In this document: in pieces, positions 1-7,253 of the stretch | Position numbering within the stretch: position 1 is the stretch's first letter | How the letters are laid out: each line of letters starts with the position of its first letter | Origin: DASROJ01 sp035646975 | Lineage (GTDB): Bacteria > Acidobacteriota > Polarisedimenticolia > JACPZX01 > DASXTC01 | Length of the DNA: 7,694 bases | NCBI GenBank assembly: GCA_035646975.1 | Contig: DASROJ010000351.1 | Location: 1 to 7,694, forward strand | Direction of reading: 5' to 3' | Made by a program: the position numbers and the translations under genes | Notes under the pieces: model-generated | The model's database searches: none | Seen by the model: only the letters and a program-made list of their open reading frames with translations | Told to the model about the DNA's origin: nothing

Positions 1-1491
1 GCGATGTACATCGCCAGCCAGATGCAGCTGGCGGGTCTGTACCCGGGCGGGGCGGGCGGAGGCTATCTGCAGCGCGTCCCGATGGTCGGCGTGGAGACGC
101 AGCCCGACAGCAGTCTGAGTTTTTCCGGCGCAGCCGCCTCCGCGCTGCCCCAGGTCAAATACAAGGATGACGACGTGCTGTGGACGGAGACACAGCAGCC
201 GCTGGTGGACAGCGAAGGCGAGATGATCTTCGTCGGGCACGGCGTGGTGGCGCCGGAGTTTTCGTGGGATGACTACAAGGGCCAGGACGTCGCGGGCAAG
301 GTGCTGCTGATGCTCGTGGACGATCCACCGAGCGACGACCCGGCGGTGTTCGGCGGCAAGGCCCGCACGATCTACGGACGATGGACCTACAAGTACGAGA
401 TCGCGGCGAAGAAAGGGGCCATCGGCGCGCTGCTGATCCATACCGACGCTTCGGCCGGCTACGGCTGGCAGGTGGTGCGCGGCTCATGGGCGCGCGAGCG
501 GGCCTTCAACGAGCTCGACCCGAACGCGCCGGCGCCGCTCAAGCAGGCTGGATGGATGACCGAGTCGGCGGGCCGGGCGCTGCTCAAGGCGGCGGGCCAG
601 GATCTCGACGCGTTGATCGCCGCGGCGGCCAGGCCCGACTTCAAGCCCATTTCCCTCGGTGTGAAGTCGAAGGCGCACATCGTCAGCAAGGTTCGCAGGA
701 TGGACACGTCGAATGTCATCGGCTACATCCAGGGAAACGACCCGGTGCTCAAGGACCAGGCAGTGGTTGTCACGGCGCATTATGATCACCTGGGCATCGG
801 CGACCCCGATGCCACGGGCGACAGGATTTTCAACGGTGCCTACGATAACGCCTCCGGGGTGGCCACGATGCTGGAGCTGGCCCGCGCGATGAATCTGTCC
901 ACCGTCAAGTGCAGCCGCACCCTGGTGTTCATCGGCGCCGCCGCGGAGGAGATGGGGCTGCGTGGCTCGGAGTTCTACGCGAACCATCCGAGTTTCCCGC
1001 CGGGGAAGATCGCCGCGAATCTGAACCTCGATGGTGTCTCCGTCCTGGGCGTTTCGAAGGACATGACGTTTCTTGGAGGGGAGCGTTCCACGCTCTGGAA
1101 CTACCTGCAGGATGCCGCCGGTTTCTTTGGATTCACCATCAGCCCGGACGCGCATCCCGAGCAGGGGTCGTTCTACAGGTCCGATCATTACAACTTCGCC
1201 AAGATCGGGGTCCCGGCGGTGTCGATCGAGCATGGGCAGAATTTCGAAGGACACGACGCCGCCTGGGGAGAGGCCCAGTGGAAGGAGTACAACGAGAAGC
1301 ATTACCACCAGCCATCCGACGAGTTCCAGCCGACCTGGGATCTCTCAGGCGCCCGCAACGAGGCGATGATCACCTTCTATCTCGCCTGGCGGATCGCCAA
1401 CGCCGAGTCGATGCCGACCTGGAAGCCGGGAGATGAATTCGCCGCCGCGCGCGAGGCGGCGTTGAAGGCCGTGGGGAAGGGATCGAAGTGA
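1..1491 (+). CDS. M28 family zinc metallopeptidase with PA domain (5' end cut by window)
   Basis: Secreted-type aminopeptidase that should remove N-terminal residues from peptides using two zinc ions. The frame is open to the window edge. The first visible ATG (position 4) is internal: it sits in the helix that normally precedes 'AGLxPxG' in this family, so the true start and any signal peptide lie upstream. Counting from that ATG, a PA (protease-associated) insert spans about residues 72-225 (FVGHGVVAPEFSWDDYKG, then a GALLIHT strand). The catalytic domain follows with the expected metal and catalytic residues: H259 in AHYDHLG, D281 in GAYDNASG, E315-E316 in AAAEEMGLRGS, D343 in NLNLDG and H410 in SIEHG. 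All five positions are intact, so the enzyme looks active. The stop is a TGA at 1489-1491, four bases before the next gene. The substrate cannot be read from the sequence. Confidence 0.93.
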   Translation, partial: AMYIASQMQLAGLYPGGAGGGYLQRVPMVGVETQPDSSLSFSGAAASALPQVKYKDDDVLWTETQQPLVDSEGEMIFVGHGVVAPEFSWDDYKGQDVAGKVLLMLVDDPPSDDPAVFGGKARTIYGRWTYKYEIAAKKGAIGALLIHTDASAGYGWQVVRGSWARERAFNELDPNAPAPLKQAGWMTESAGRALLKAAGQDLDALIAAAARPDFKPISLGVKSKAHIVSKVRRMDTSNVIGYIQGNDPVLKDQAVVVTAHYDHLGIGDPDATGDRIFNGAYDNASGVATMLELARAMNLSTVKCSRTLVFIGAAAEEMGLRGSEFYANHPSFPPGKIAANLNLDGVSVLGVSKDMTFLGGERSTLWNYLQDAAGFFGFTISPDAHPEQGSFYRSDHYNFAKIGVPAVSIEHGQNFEGHDAAWGEAQWKEYNEKHYHQPSDEFQPTWDLSGARNEAMITFYLAWRIANAESMPTWKPGDEFAAAREAALKAVGKGSK

Positions 1492-1495
1492 AACG

Positions 1496-2428
1496 ATGAC
1501 GTCGCTTGTCGCGACGATCCTGCTGGCGGCGGCGTTGCTGTCGCAGACGCCGCCGCAGACCCGGCCATCCACCGTGGCGTCGCTCTGGCGGGACACACCC
1601 GAAGATGTCTCGCGCGTGAGAATCGACCTGATCCCCGACATCACCGAACCCTCCGACCTGCTGATGCACCAGGGCGCCTTCTACACGATCAGCGACTCCT
1701 ATCGTCTGATCTACCAGATTGATTTCTACGGTGTGGGAGGCGCCATCCGACATGTCGGGTCATGGACGCCGGCCGGCCTTCCGATGCAGACCGATCTCGA
1801 GGCGCTCGCCTCGCTTCCGGGAGGCGAAGTCCTGGTGGCCAGCGAGACCAACGGCGTCATCTTCGTTCTGAATCCCTTTCCCCGGCACGCCTGCGCCGCC
1901 TGGAAGACGGGGGTCGAGGGGAGCTGTTTCTTCGGCCGCCCGAACTGCGGCATCGAGGCGATGGCGGTGGTGCCCGGACGGCGGCTCTTCGTGGCCAAGG
2001 AGCGCGAGCCGCGCGCGGCGTACCTGTTCGATCTCCCGGACAATCCGTGCGCGGCGAGCAGCCTGACCGGCCGCACCTATCTCGAGATGCCCGAGGAAGT
2101 CGGAGCGGACATTTCCGGCGCCACGTTCGACGCCGGCAGCGGCCACCTGCTGATCATCGCCCGCTCGAATCAGAAGGTGCTCGAGTTCGAGGTGCCCGAG
2201 CCGACCCCCGGCGACTTTTCGCCGCGCAGGCTGAACCTGGTCGGCGCCTTCAGCTACGCCCGGACGGAGGACAGCCTGGGCTACGGGGGTCTGCTCCACC
2301 ACCAGGTGGAGGGGATCGCCGTGGACGAGCGCCGGGTGCTGTACCTGACGGTGGACAACAACGAGCGCGTCTCGACCCGGTTCGCCAGCGCCAGGCCGCC
2401 GCTGCTCAGGTTCTATCCTGTAAACTAG
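1496..2428 (+). CDS. Secreted SdiA-regulated / YjiK-like beta-propeller protein
   Basis: Protein of 310 residues with a hydrophobic N-terminus (residues 2-16, LVATILLAAALL) that looks like a short signal peptide, though it lacks the usual positive charge. The rest is a run of propeller-blade motifs typical of the SdiA-regulated (YjiK) family: PSDLLMHQGAFYTISDS (52-68), DLEALASLPGGEVLVASE (100-117), GIEAMAVVPGRRLFVAKERE (152-171), ISGATFDAGSGHLLIIARS (206-224) and EGIAVDERRVLYLTVDNN (272-289). The family is related in fold to esterase-like phytase domains, but its biochemical role is unclear. Four cysteines (133, 144, 151, 185) cluster in the middle and could form disulfides after export. The ATG at 1496 is the only start near the N-terminus; a purine-rich GGGGAAGGGA tract about 13 bases upstream may be its ribosome site. 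It follows the peptidase by 4 bases and precedes recG by 5, so it is probably in the same operon. Family assignment is by motif pattern only. Confidence 0.72.
   Translation: MTSLVATILLAAALLSQTPPQTRPSTVASLWRDTPEDVSRVRIDLIPDITEPSDLLMHQGAFYTISDSYRLIYQIDFYGVGGAIRHVGSWTPAGLPMQTDLEALASLPGGEVLVASETNGVIFVLNPFPRHACAAWKTGVEGSCFFGRPNCGIEAMAVVPGRRLFVAKEREPRAAYLFDLPDNPCAASSLTGRTYLEMPEEVGADISGATFDAGSGHLLIIARSNQKVLEFEVPEPTPGDFSPRRLNLVGAFSYARTEDSLGYGGLLHHQVEGIAVDERRVLYLTVDNNERVSTRFASARPPLLRFYPVN
2421..2426 (+). promoter_or_regulatory. Candidate -10 element (TAAACT) for a leaderless recG transcript
   Basis: TAAACT fits the TANNNT form of a -10 box and ends 7 bases before the GTG start of recG, the spacing expected if transcription began at or near the start codon. 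It lies in a short AT-rich patch (about 2411-2433) inside otherwise GC-rich DNA, and recG has no ribosome site. There is no recognisable -35 box. The patch also spans the stop codon of the preceding gene, which partly explains its composition. This is a weak prediction; simple translational coupling from the upstream gene is at least as likely. Confidence 0.2.
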
Positions 2429-2433
2429 TCATT

Positions 2434-4563
2434 GTGGCCAACCTGACGCTCGAAACGCCGCTCCAGTTTGTCAAGGGGGTCGGTCCGCGCAAGGCCGAGA
2501 CGCTCGCGGAAAAAGGCCACCGGACGGTTGAGGACCTGCTGTTCCATCTGCCGTTCCGTTACGAAGACCGCAGCCGTTTCGCCGCCATCGCCTCGCTGCT
2601 TCCCGGTACCCGCGCCACCATCACCGGAACCATCCTGTCGTCCGTCCTCAAGCGCACGCGCAAGCGTGGCTTCACGATCTTCGAAGCCGTGGTGGATGAC
2701 GGCACCGGCGGCATCCTGCTCGTCTGGTTCAACCAGCCCTACCTTCGCGACATTCTGAAACAGGGGCGTGAAGTCGTGCTCTATGGTGAGGCGAGCCTGA
2801 GCCGTTACCGGGGACGGGCGCTGCAGATCGAGAATCCTCAATATGAAGTGGTCACGCGCGACGGGACCGAGGCGATCCACACCGGCCGCGTGGTGCCGAT
2901 CTACCAGCGTCTGGGCGATCTGTCGCCGCGCATGCTGCGTGTCATCCTGCACAACATCATCGCGGCGCTTCCCGAACGTGTGCCCGACCCGCTGCCGGCG
3001 TCGCTTGTTCAAGGACGCGGGATGATGCCCCGCGCCGAGGCGCTGCGCGCGGTGCACTTCCCCCCGGAAGGCGCCGTGCTGGATCAATACCAGTCACGCG
3101 CTTCGGAGGCCCATCGGCGTCTCATCTTCGAGGAATTCTTCCTGCTGCAGCTGGCTCTCGGGCTGAGACGCCAGGGCATCAAGCAGGAAACGCGCACGAC
3201 GCCATACGCCACCACCCCCGCGATGCGCTCGAAGCTCGCCGGAGTGCTGCCGTTTCATCTCACGGCGGCGCAGAAAAGGGTGTTCAGGGAAATCATCGGA
3301 GATCTGACATCCCCGCGGCCGATGAACCGTCTTCTGCAGGGCGACGTCGGGTCGGGCAAGACGATCGTCGCGCTGCTCGCGATGCTGCTCGCGGTGGAAA
3401 ACGGCCAGCAGGCCGCCTTGATGGCCCCCACGGAGATCCTGGCCGAGCAGCACCATCGGGGGATCGTGTCGCTGCTGGGCAAGGCGCGATACCGGTGCCA
3501 GATCCTCACCGGGGCCATGACGGCCGCCCAGCGCCGGCCCGCCCTGCGCGCGATCGAGGACGGCTACACGCAGATCGTCATCGGCACGCATGCGCTGATC
3601 CAGGAGTCGGTCGTGTTCAGGAGTCTCGGTCTCGTGGTGATCGACGAGCAGCACCGGTTCGGCGTCGTCCAGCGCGCCGCGCTGCGGGGCAAGGGCCCCG
3701 CCGGTTCGTCACCCGATGTCCTGGTCATGACCGCCACGCCGATCCCGCGATCCCTGGCGCTGACGCTGTACGGCGACCTGGACCTGTCGGTTATCGATGA
3801 GATGCCGCCGGGACGCCACGCGATCAAGACCCACCTGCGCTCCGAAAGCGCCAGGGCCCGGATATACGACTTCATCCGCTCCGAGACGGCGTCAGGGCGG
3901 CAGGCCTATATCGTGCTGCCACTGGTCGAGGAGTCGGAGAAGTCGGACCTGCGCGCGGCGGTGCAGATGTCCGAGGACCTCGCCCGCCGCGTTTTCAAGG
4001 ATCTCCGCGTGGGTCTGGTGCACGGCCGGATGAAGCCGGAGCAGCGTGACGAGACGATGCGCAGCTTCGCGGCAGGAGAACTCGACATCCTGGTCTCCAC
4101 GACCGTCATCGAAGTGGGGATCGACGTCCCCAACGCCAGCGTCATGATGGTGGAGCACGCCGACCGGTTCGGCCTCAGCCAGCTCCACCAGCTGCGTGGG
4201 CGCGTTGGCCGTGGAGCGCACGCCTCGCACTGCATCCTGATGCACGGTGATGAGATCTCCGAGGAAGCCGCGCGCCGGCTCAAGGTGCTCGAGGATTCCA
4301 GCGACGGGTTCCTCATCGCGCAGAAGGACCTCGAGTTCAGAGGTCCGGGGGAATTCCTCGGCACGCGCCAATCCGGTCTGCCGGAGATCCGGATCGGCAA
4401 CATCATCCGTGACCATGAGCTGCTCGAAGAGGCGCGCGCCCAGGCGCAGGCGATCCTCGAGGAGATCCGCGTCGAATCGCCGGCCTCGACGCGGCATCGG
4501 CCGCTGATCGATCACATGAAACGTCAGTGGGGCGAACGGATCGGGCTCATGGACATCGGCTAA
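2434..4563 (+). CDS. recG: ATP-dependent DNA helicase RecG
   Basis: Cytoplasmic superfamily 2 helicase that reverses stalled replication forks and branch-migrates Holliday junctions. It has 709 residues, the usual length. The N-terminus is a textbook RecG start (TPLQFVKGVGPRKAETL, then DLLFHLPFRYEDRS), followed by the OB-fold wedge domain near residues 60-150 (ATITGTILSS). Helicase motifs are all present: Walker A GDVGSGKT (303-310, K309), Ia APTEILAEQH (331-340), II DEQHRFGV (404-411), III TATP (433-436), V TTVIEVGIDVP (556-566) and VI QLHQLRGRVGRG (583-594). The C-terminal translocation signature EFRGPGEFLGTRQSG is at 634-648. The frame stays open far upstream (to 1762), but that extension overlaps the previous gene, is Arg/Ala/Gly-rich and matches nothing in RecG. 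GTG at 2434 fits the family N-terminus and lies 5 bases after the preceding stop. No Shine-Dalgarno is visible. The TAA stop overlaps the opposite gene. Confidence 0.97.
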   Translation: MANLTLETPLQFVKGVGPRKAETLAEKGHRTVEDLLFHLPFRYEDRSRFAAIASLLPGTRATITGTILSSVLKRTRKRGFTIFEAVVDDGTGGILLVWFNQPYLRDILKQGREVVLYGEASLSRYRGRALQIENPQYEVVTRDGTEAIHTGRVVPIYQRLGDLSPRMLRVILHNIIAALPERVPDPLPASLVQGRGMMPRAEALRAVHFPPEGAVLDQYQSRASEAHRRLIFEEFFLLQLALGLRRQGIKQETRTTPYATTPAMRSKLAGVLPFHLTAAQKRVFREIIGDLTSPRPMNRLLQGDVGSGKTIVALLAMLLAVENGQQAALMAPTEILAEQHHRGIVSLLGKARYRCQILTGAMTAAQRRPALRAIEDGYTQIVIGTHALIQESVVFRSLGLVVIDEQHRFGVVQRAALRGKGPAGSSPDVLVMTATPIPRSLALTLYGDLDLSVIDEMPPGRHAIKTHLRSESARARIYDFIRSETASGRQAYIVLPLVEESEKSDLRAAVQMSEDLARRVFKDLRVGLVHGRMKPEQRDETMRSFAAGELDILVSTTVIEVGIDVPNASVMMVEHADRFGLSQLHQLRGRVGRGAHASHCILMHGDEISEEAARRLKVLEDSSDGFLIAQKDLEFRGPGEFLGTRQSGLPEIRIGNIIRDHELLEEARAQAQAILEEIRVESPASTRHRPLIDHMKRQWGERIGLMDIG

Positions 4564-7253
4564 CGCCTGCCGGTGGCCGGCATCGGCCGCGCGCGATACT
4601 TGTCGTAAAGCCGCTGGTGCCGGTTCGACAGGTCGGCCAGCCTGCCGTCGATCCAGACCTTGACCACACGGGTCCGAACCTCCAGCGGGTCGCCGTCGGT
4701 GAGCATCAGGCTCGCGCTCTTGCCCACCTCGATCGATCCGAGCCGGTCGCCCACGCCGAGGATCTGCGCCGGGTAGAGTGTGATGGCTTTGAGCGCCTCG
4801 TCCTTCGGCAGCCCGAACGCCGCGGCCATGCCGGCGTGGTAGGGCAGATTGCGGGTGTTGCTGGCGCCGAACCCGCCGCCGCCGGTGCTGATGCAGAATC
4901 TCACACCCGCGTCGCGCAGCTTGAGCGGCACCGTGTAGGCCGTGTCGTACGGCTCGTCCCGGCGGAACGAGTCGCTGAGGACCGGCCCCACGATGACCGG
5001 GATGTCGCTGGACTTGAGCAGATCGACGGCGCGCCAGGCGTCGCCGCCGCCCGCCAGCACCATCCGGAGGCCCTCCTGCTTTGTCCATGCGATCGCTTCC
5101 TTGATTTGCCGTATCTCCGTCGCATTGACGATGACCGGGATTCTCCCTTCGAGCAAGGGCAGCATCGCCTCGAGCGAGGGGTCGGGTCTGAAGCTCTGCG
5201 AATCGGCCGCCTTCGCCTGCTTGTAGGCTCGCGCGGCCTCGAAGGCCGCCTTGAGCTCCTTGAGGTCGCCGTCACGCCGTTTCTTCTGCTCTTCTTCGGA
5301 CGGCTGCTGCCCGAAGGCGAACCTGCCGCCCGGGCGCGGATAGGCCGGGTAATTGACGTGCATCGCCGCGGGCGCGGTTGCGGTGAGATCCTCCCATGTC
5401 CAGCCGTCAAGCCGGATGAGCGCGCTCGTGCCGGCGATGATGCCTCCCTGGGGCGTTGTCAGCACGTGGGTGACGCCGTTGGCGCGCGTGACGGGTATCA
5501 GCTCCGAGTCGGGGTTGACGGAAACCTCGACATGGACGTTCGGATTGATCTTGCCGGTTTCCGACAGATCGATGCTGCCGGCCACCGAGCCGATCTCCGT
5601 GAGACCGACCACCGTGTTGGCGTCAATGAGTCCCGGGTAGAGATGCTGTCCGCTGGCCTTGACGATGGTCGCGTTGCCCGGGATCGTCACGTCGCTGCCG
5701 ATGGCGGCGATGCGACCGTTCTTGAGAATGACGATCACGTTGCTGAGATCGCCGCCGGACACCGTGTGGACGACGGCGCCCACGATGGCATAGGTCTCCG
5801 AGACCGAGGAGAGGCGGTCCCGGTAATCCGCCACGGAGGCGGCGGGAACCGGCCGGCCCGTTGCGGGAGCCTCATCCTTCTTGTCGCCGCCGGCGGCCGC
5901 CGTTCCCAGCGCCTTGTTCACCAGCTCCGCCCGACGCGCCTCGATCTTCGCCCGGGCGGCCAGGTCCTCGGTGCGGTCGAACTGCTTGACCCCGTCCACC
6001 CAGGTCTGTTCGGCGATGGTGTAGACACTCAGGGGGTGGCCGCTCCAAATCACGAAGTCGGCATCCTTGCCCGGAGCGAGCGACCCGACACGGGAATCGA
6101 TCCCGAGCTGTCTGGCCGGATTGAGGGTCACGAGCTTCAGGGCGTCCTGCTCGGCCAGCCCGCCGTACTTCATCGACTTGGCCGCCTCGTAATTCAGACG
6201 CCGCGCCAGCTCGTCGCTGTCGCTGTTGAACGATACCACCACACCGCGCTGCGTCATCAGCGCGCCATTGAACGGAATGGCGTCCCACGCCTCCATCTTG
6301 TAGGCCCACCAGTCGCTGAAGGTGGACGCGCCCGCGCCGTGACGCGCGATTTCGTCGGCCACCTTGTATCCTTCCAGCACGTGCTGGAACGTCGCGATGT
6401 GGAAACCGAATTCCTCGGCGAGCCGGATCAGCATCAGGATTTCATCCTGCCGGTAGCAGTGGCTGTGCACCAGGCGCTGTCCGCGGAGTATCTGCTCGAT
6501 CGCCTCGAGCTGCAGATCCCGCCGCGGCGGCACCCTGCGCTCCTGCTCCTTCGGCTTGAGCTTCTCGTAACGGGACCATTCCCGCGTGTACTGCCGGGCC
6601 GCCGTGAACCGCTCCCTGATCGACTCCTCCACTCCCATGCGTGTCGCCGGATAGCGCGGGTCGGAGCCCGGCGCGCCACCGAAATTCGAGCGTTTGGGAT
6701 TCTCTCCGAGCGCGAACTTGATGCCGGGAGGCGCGCCGGGGAATTTCAGATCCTCGGCCACGGCGCCCCACTTGAGCTTGATCACCTGGTTCTGGCCGCC
6801 GATGGAGTTGGCCGAACCGTGAAGCACGTTGGCGGCCGTGAGGCCGCCGGCCAGCTCACGGTAAAGGGCGATGTCGCCGGCATCGAGAACGTCGCCGATG
6901 CGCACCTCGGCCGTCACGTTGTTCGATCCTTCGTTGACGCCGCCGTCCACGGCGGTATGGCTGTGGCAGTCGATGAGCCCCGGAGTCACATGCCTGCCGG
7001 TGCCATCGATGACCAGCGTGCCGGATGAAGCGCTCAGGCTCCTGCCGACCGAGACGATCTTCCCGTCGCGAACGAGGAGATCTCCCTTGTCGATGACGCC
7101 GTCCGCCGAGAGGGTCCAGATCGTCGCGCCCTTCACCAGCACTTGCCTGGGGGTCTCCGGGGCGCCCGAAGGGGACGCCGCCGATGCCGCCGATGCCGAG
7201 GCCATCAACAGGACGAGTCCCGCAATCCTGCCGCCGGTCGCAAGATTTTTCAC
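4560..7253 (-). CDS. Secreted tandem (two-domain) amidohydrolase, second domain lacking metal ligands
   Basis: Protein of 897 residues. A signal peptide is clear: MKNLATGGR, a hydrophobic stretch (IAGLVLLMA), then an ASA-type cleavage region near residues 20-27. Domain 1 (about 36-425) is an imidazolonepropionase-like amidohydrolase: PGLIDCHSHT with H97 and H99, H263/H265 in VHSHCYR, H291 in FQHV and D345 in FNSDSD, ending with the SLAPGKDADFVIW strand and WVDGVKQF. A charged, Ala/Pro-rich linker (about 426-480) leads to domain 2 (about 487-872), which repeats the layout (KNGRIAAIG, YPGLIDANT, GSIEVGKSASL, VWIDGRLADL). There both His of HxH are N546 and V548, and the other ligand positions also appear changed. 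Relatives cleave amide or C-terminal peptide bonds or deaminate; the substrate here is unknown. The GTG start is set by a perfect ribosome site and overlaps the upstream stop. The TAG stop overlaps recG. Confidence 0.9.
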   Translation of the reverse strand: MKNLATGGRIAGLVLLMASASAASAASPSGAPETPRQVLVKGATIWTLSADGVIDKGDLLVRDGKIVSVGRSLSASSGTLVIDGTGRHVTPGLIDCHSHTAVDGGVNEGSNNVTAEVRIGDVLDAGDIALYRELAGGLTAANVLHGSANSIGGQNQVIKLKWGAVAEDLKFPGAPPGIKFALGENPKRSNFGGAPGSDPRYPATRMGVEESIRERFTAARQYTREWSRYEKLKPKEQERRVPPRRDLQLEAIEQILRGQRLVHSHCYRQDEILMLIRLAEEFGFHIATFQHVLEGYKVADEIARHGAGASTFSDWWAYKMEAWDAIPFNGALMTQRGVVVSFNSDSDELARRLNYEAAKSMKYGGLAEQDALKLVTLNPARQLGIDSRVGSLAPGKDADFVIWSGHPLSVYTIAEQTWVDGVKQFDRTEDLAARAKIEARRAELVNKALGTAAAGGDKKDEAPATGRPVPAASVADYRDRLSSVSETYAIVGAVVHTVSGGDLSNVIVILKNGRIAAIGSDVTIPGNATIVKASGQHLYPGLIDANTVVGLTEIGSVAGSIDLSETGKINPNVHVEVSVNPDSELIPVTRANGVTHVLTTPQGGIIAGTSALIRLDGWTWEDLTATAPAAMHVNYPAYPRPGGRFAFGQQPSEEEQKKRRDGDLKELKAAFEAARAYKQAKAADSQSFRPDPSLEAMLPLLEGRIPVIVNATEIRQIKEAIAWTKQEGLRMVLAGGGDAWRAVDLLKSSDIPVIVGPVLSDSFRRDEPYDTAYTVPLKLRDAGVRFCISTGGGGFGASNTRNLPYHAGMAAAFGLPKDEALKAITLYPAQILGVGDRLGSIEVGKSASLMLTDGDPLEVRTRVVKVWIDGRLADLSNRHQRLYDKYRARPMPATGRR
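4568..4582. repeat. Short perfect inverted repeat just after the recG stop
   Basis: TGCCGG - TGG - CCGGCA forms a 6-bp GC-only-but-one stem with a 3-base loop, starting 4 bases after the recG stop and lying inside the last codons of the opposite-strand amidohydrolase (Met-Pro-Ala-Thr-Gly region). No T-tract follows on either strand, so it is not a standard intrinsic terminator. It could stabilise an mRNA 3' end, or be chance in GC-rich coding DNA. Confidence 0.3.

Noticed and set aside
484..1308. 274-codon open frame antisense to the M28 peptidase
   Set aside because: No motifs and no ribosome site noted; the + strand frame has all M28 catalytic residues.
1762..2433. In-frame N-terminal extension of recG
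   Set aside because: It would overlap the propeller gene for over 600 bases and encodes a low-complexity Arg/Gly/Ala sequence unlike RecG. The family N-terminus begins right after the GTG at 2434.
4561..4600. Intrinsic terminator for recG
   Set aside because: A hairpin exists but no run of T follows on either strand, and the site is inside coding sequence of the opposite gene.
3892..5088. 398-codon open frame on the - strand spanning the recG end and the amidohydrolase end
   Set aside because: It crosses two well-supported genes in another frame and its composition (Arg/Ala/Gly/Pro-rich) is that of a shadow frame.
4527..7028. 833-codon open frame on the + strand, antisense to the tandem amidohydrolase
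   Set aside because: Its product is Arg/Gly/Val/His-rich with no domain motifs, while the opposite strand encodes a protein with signal peptide, ribosome site and two recognisable domains. Long antisense frames are expected in GC-rich genes.
4560..7253. Naming the tandem protein as imidazolonepropionase (hutI), adenine deaminase or a prolidase
   Set aside because: Only superfamily-level motifs are visible. The signal peptide and duplicated architecture argue against cytoplasmic HutI, and nothing identifies the substrate.
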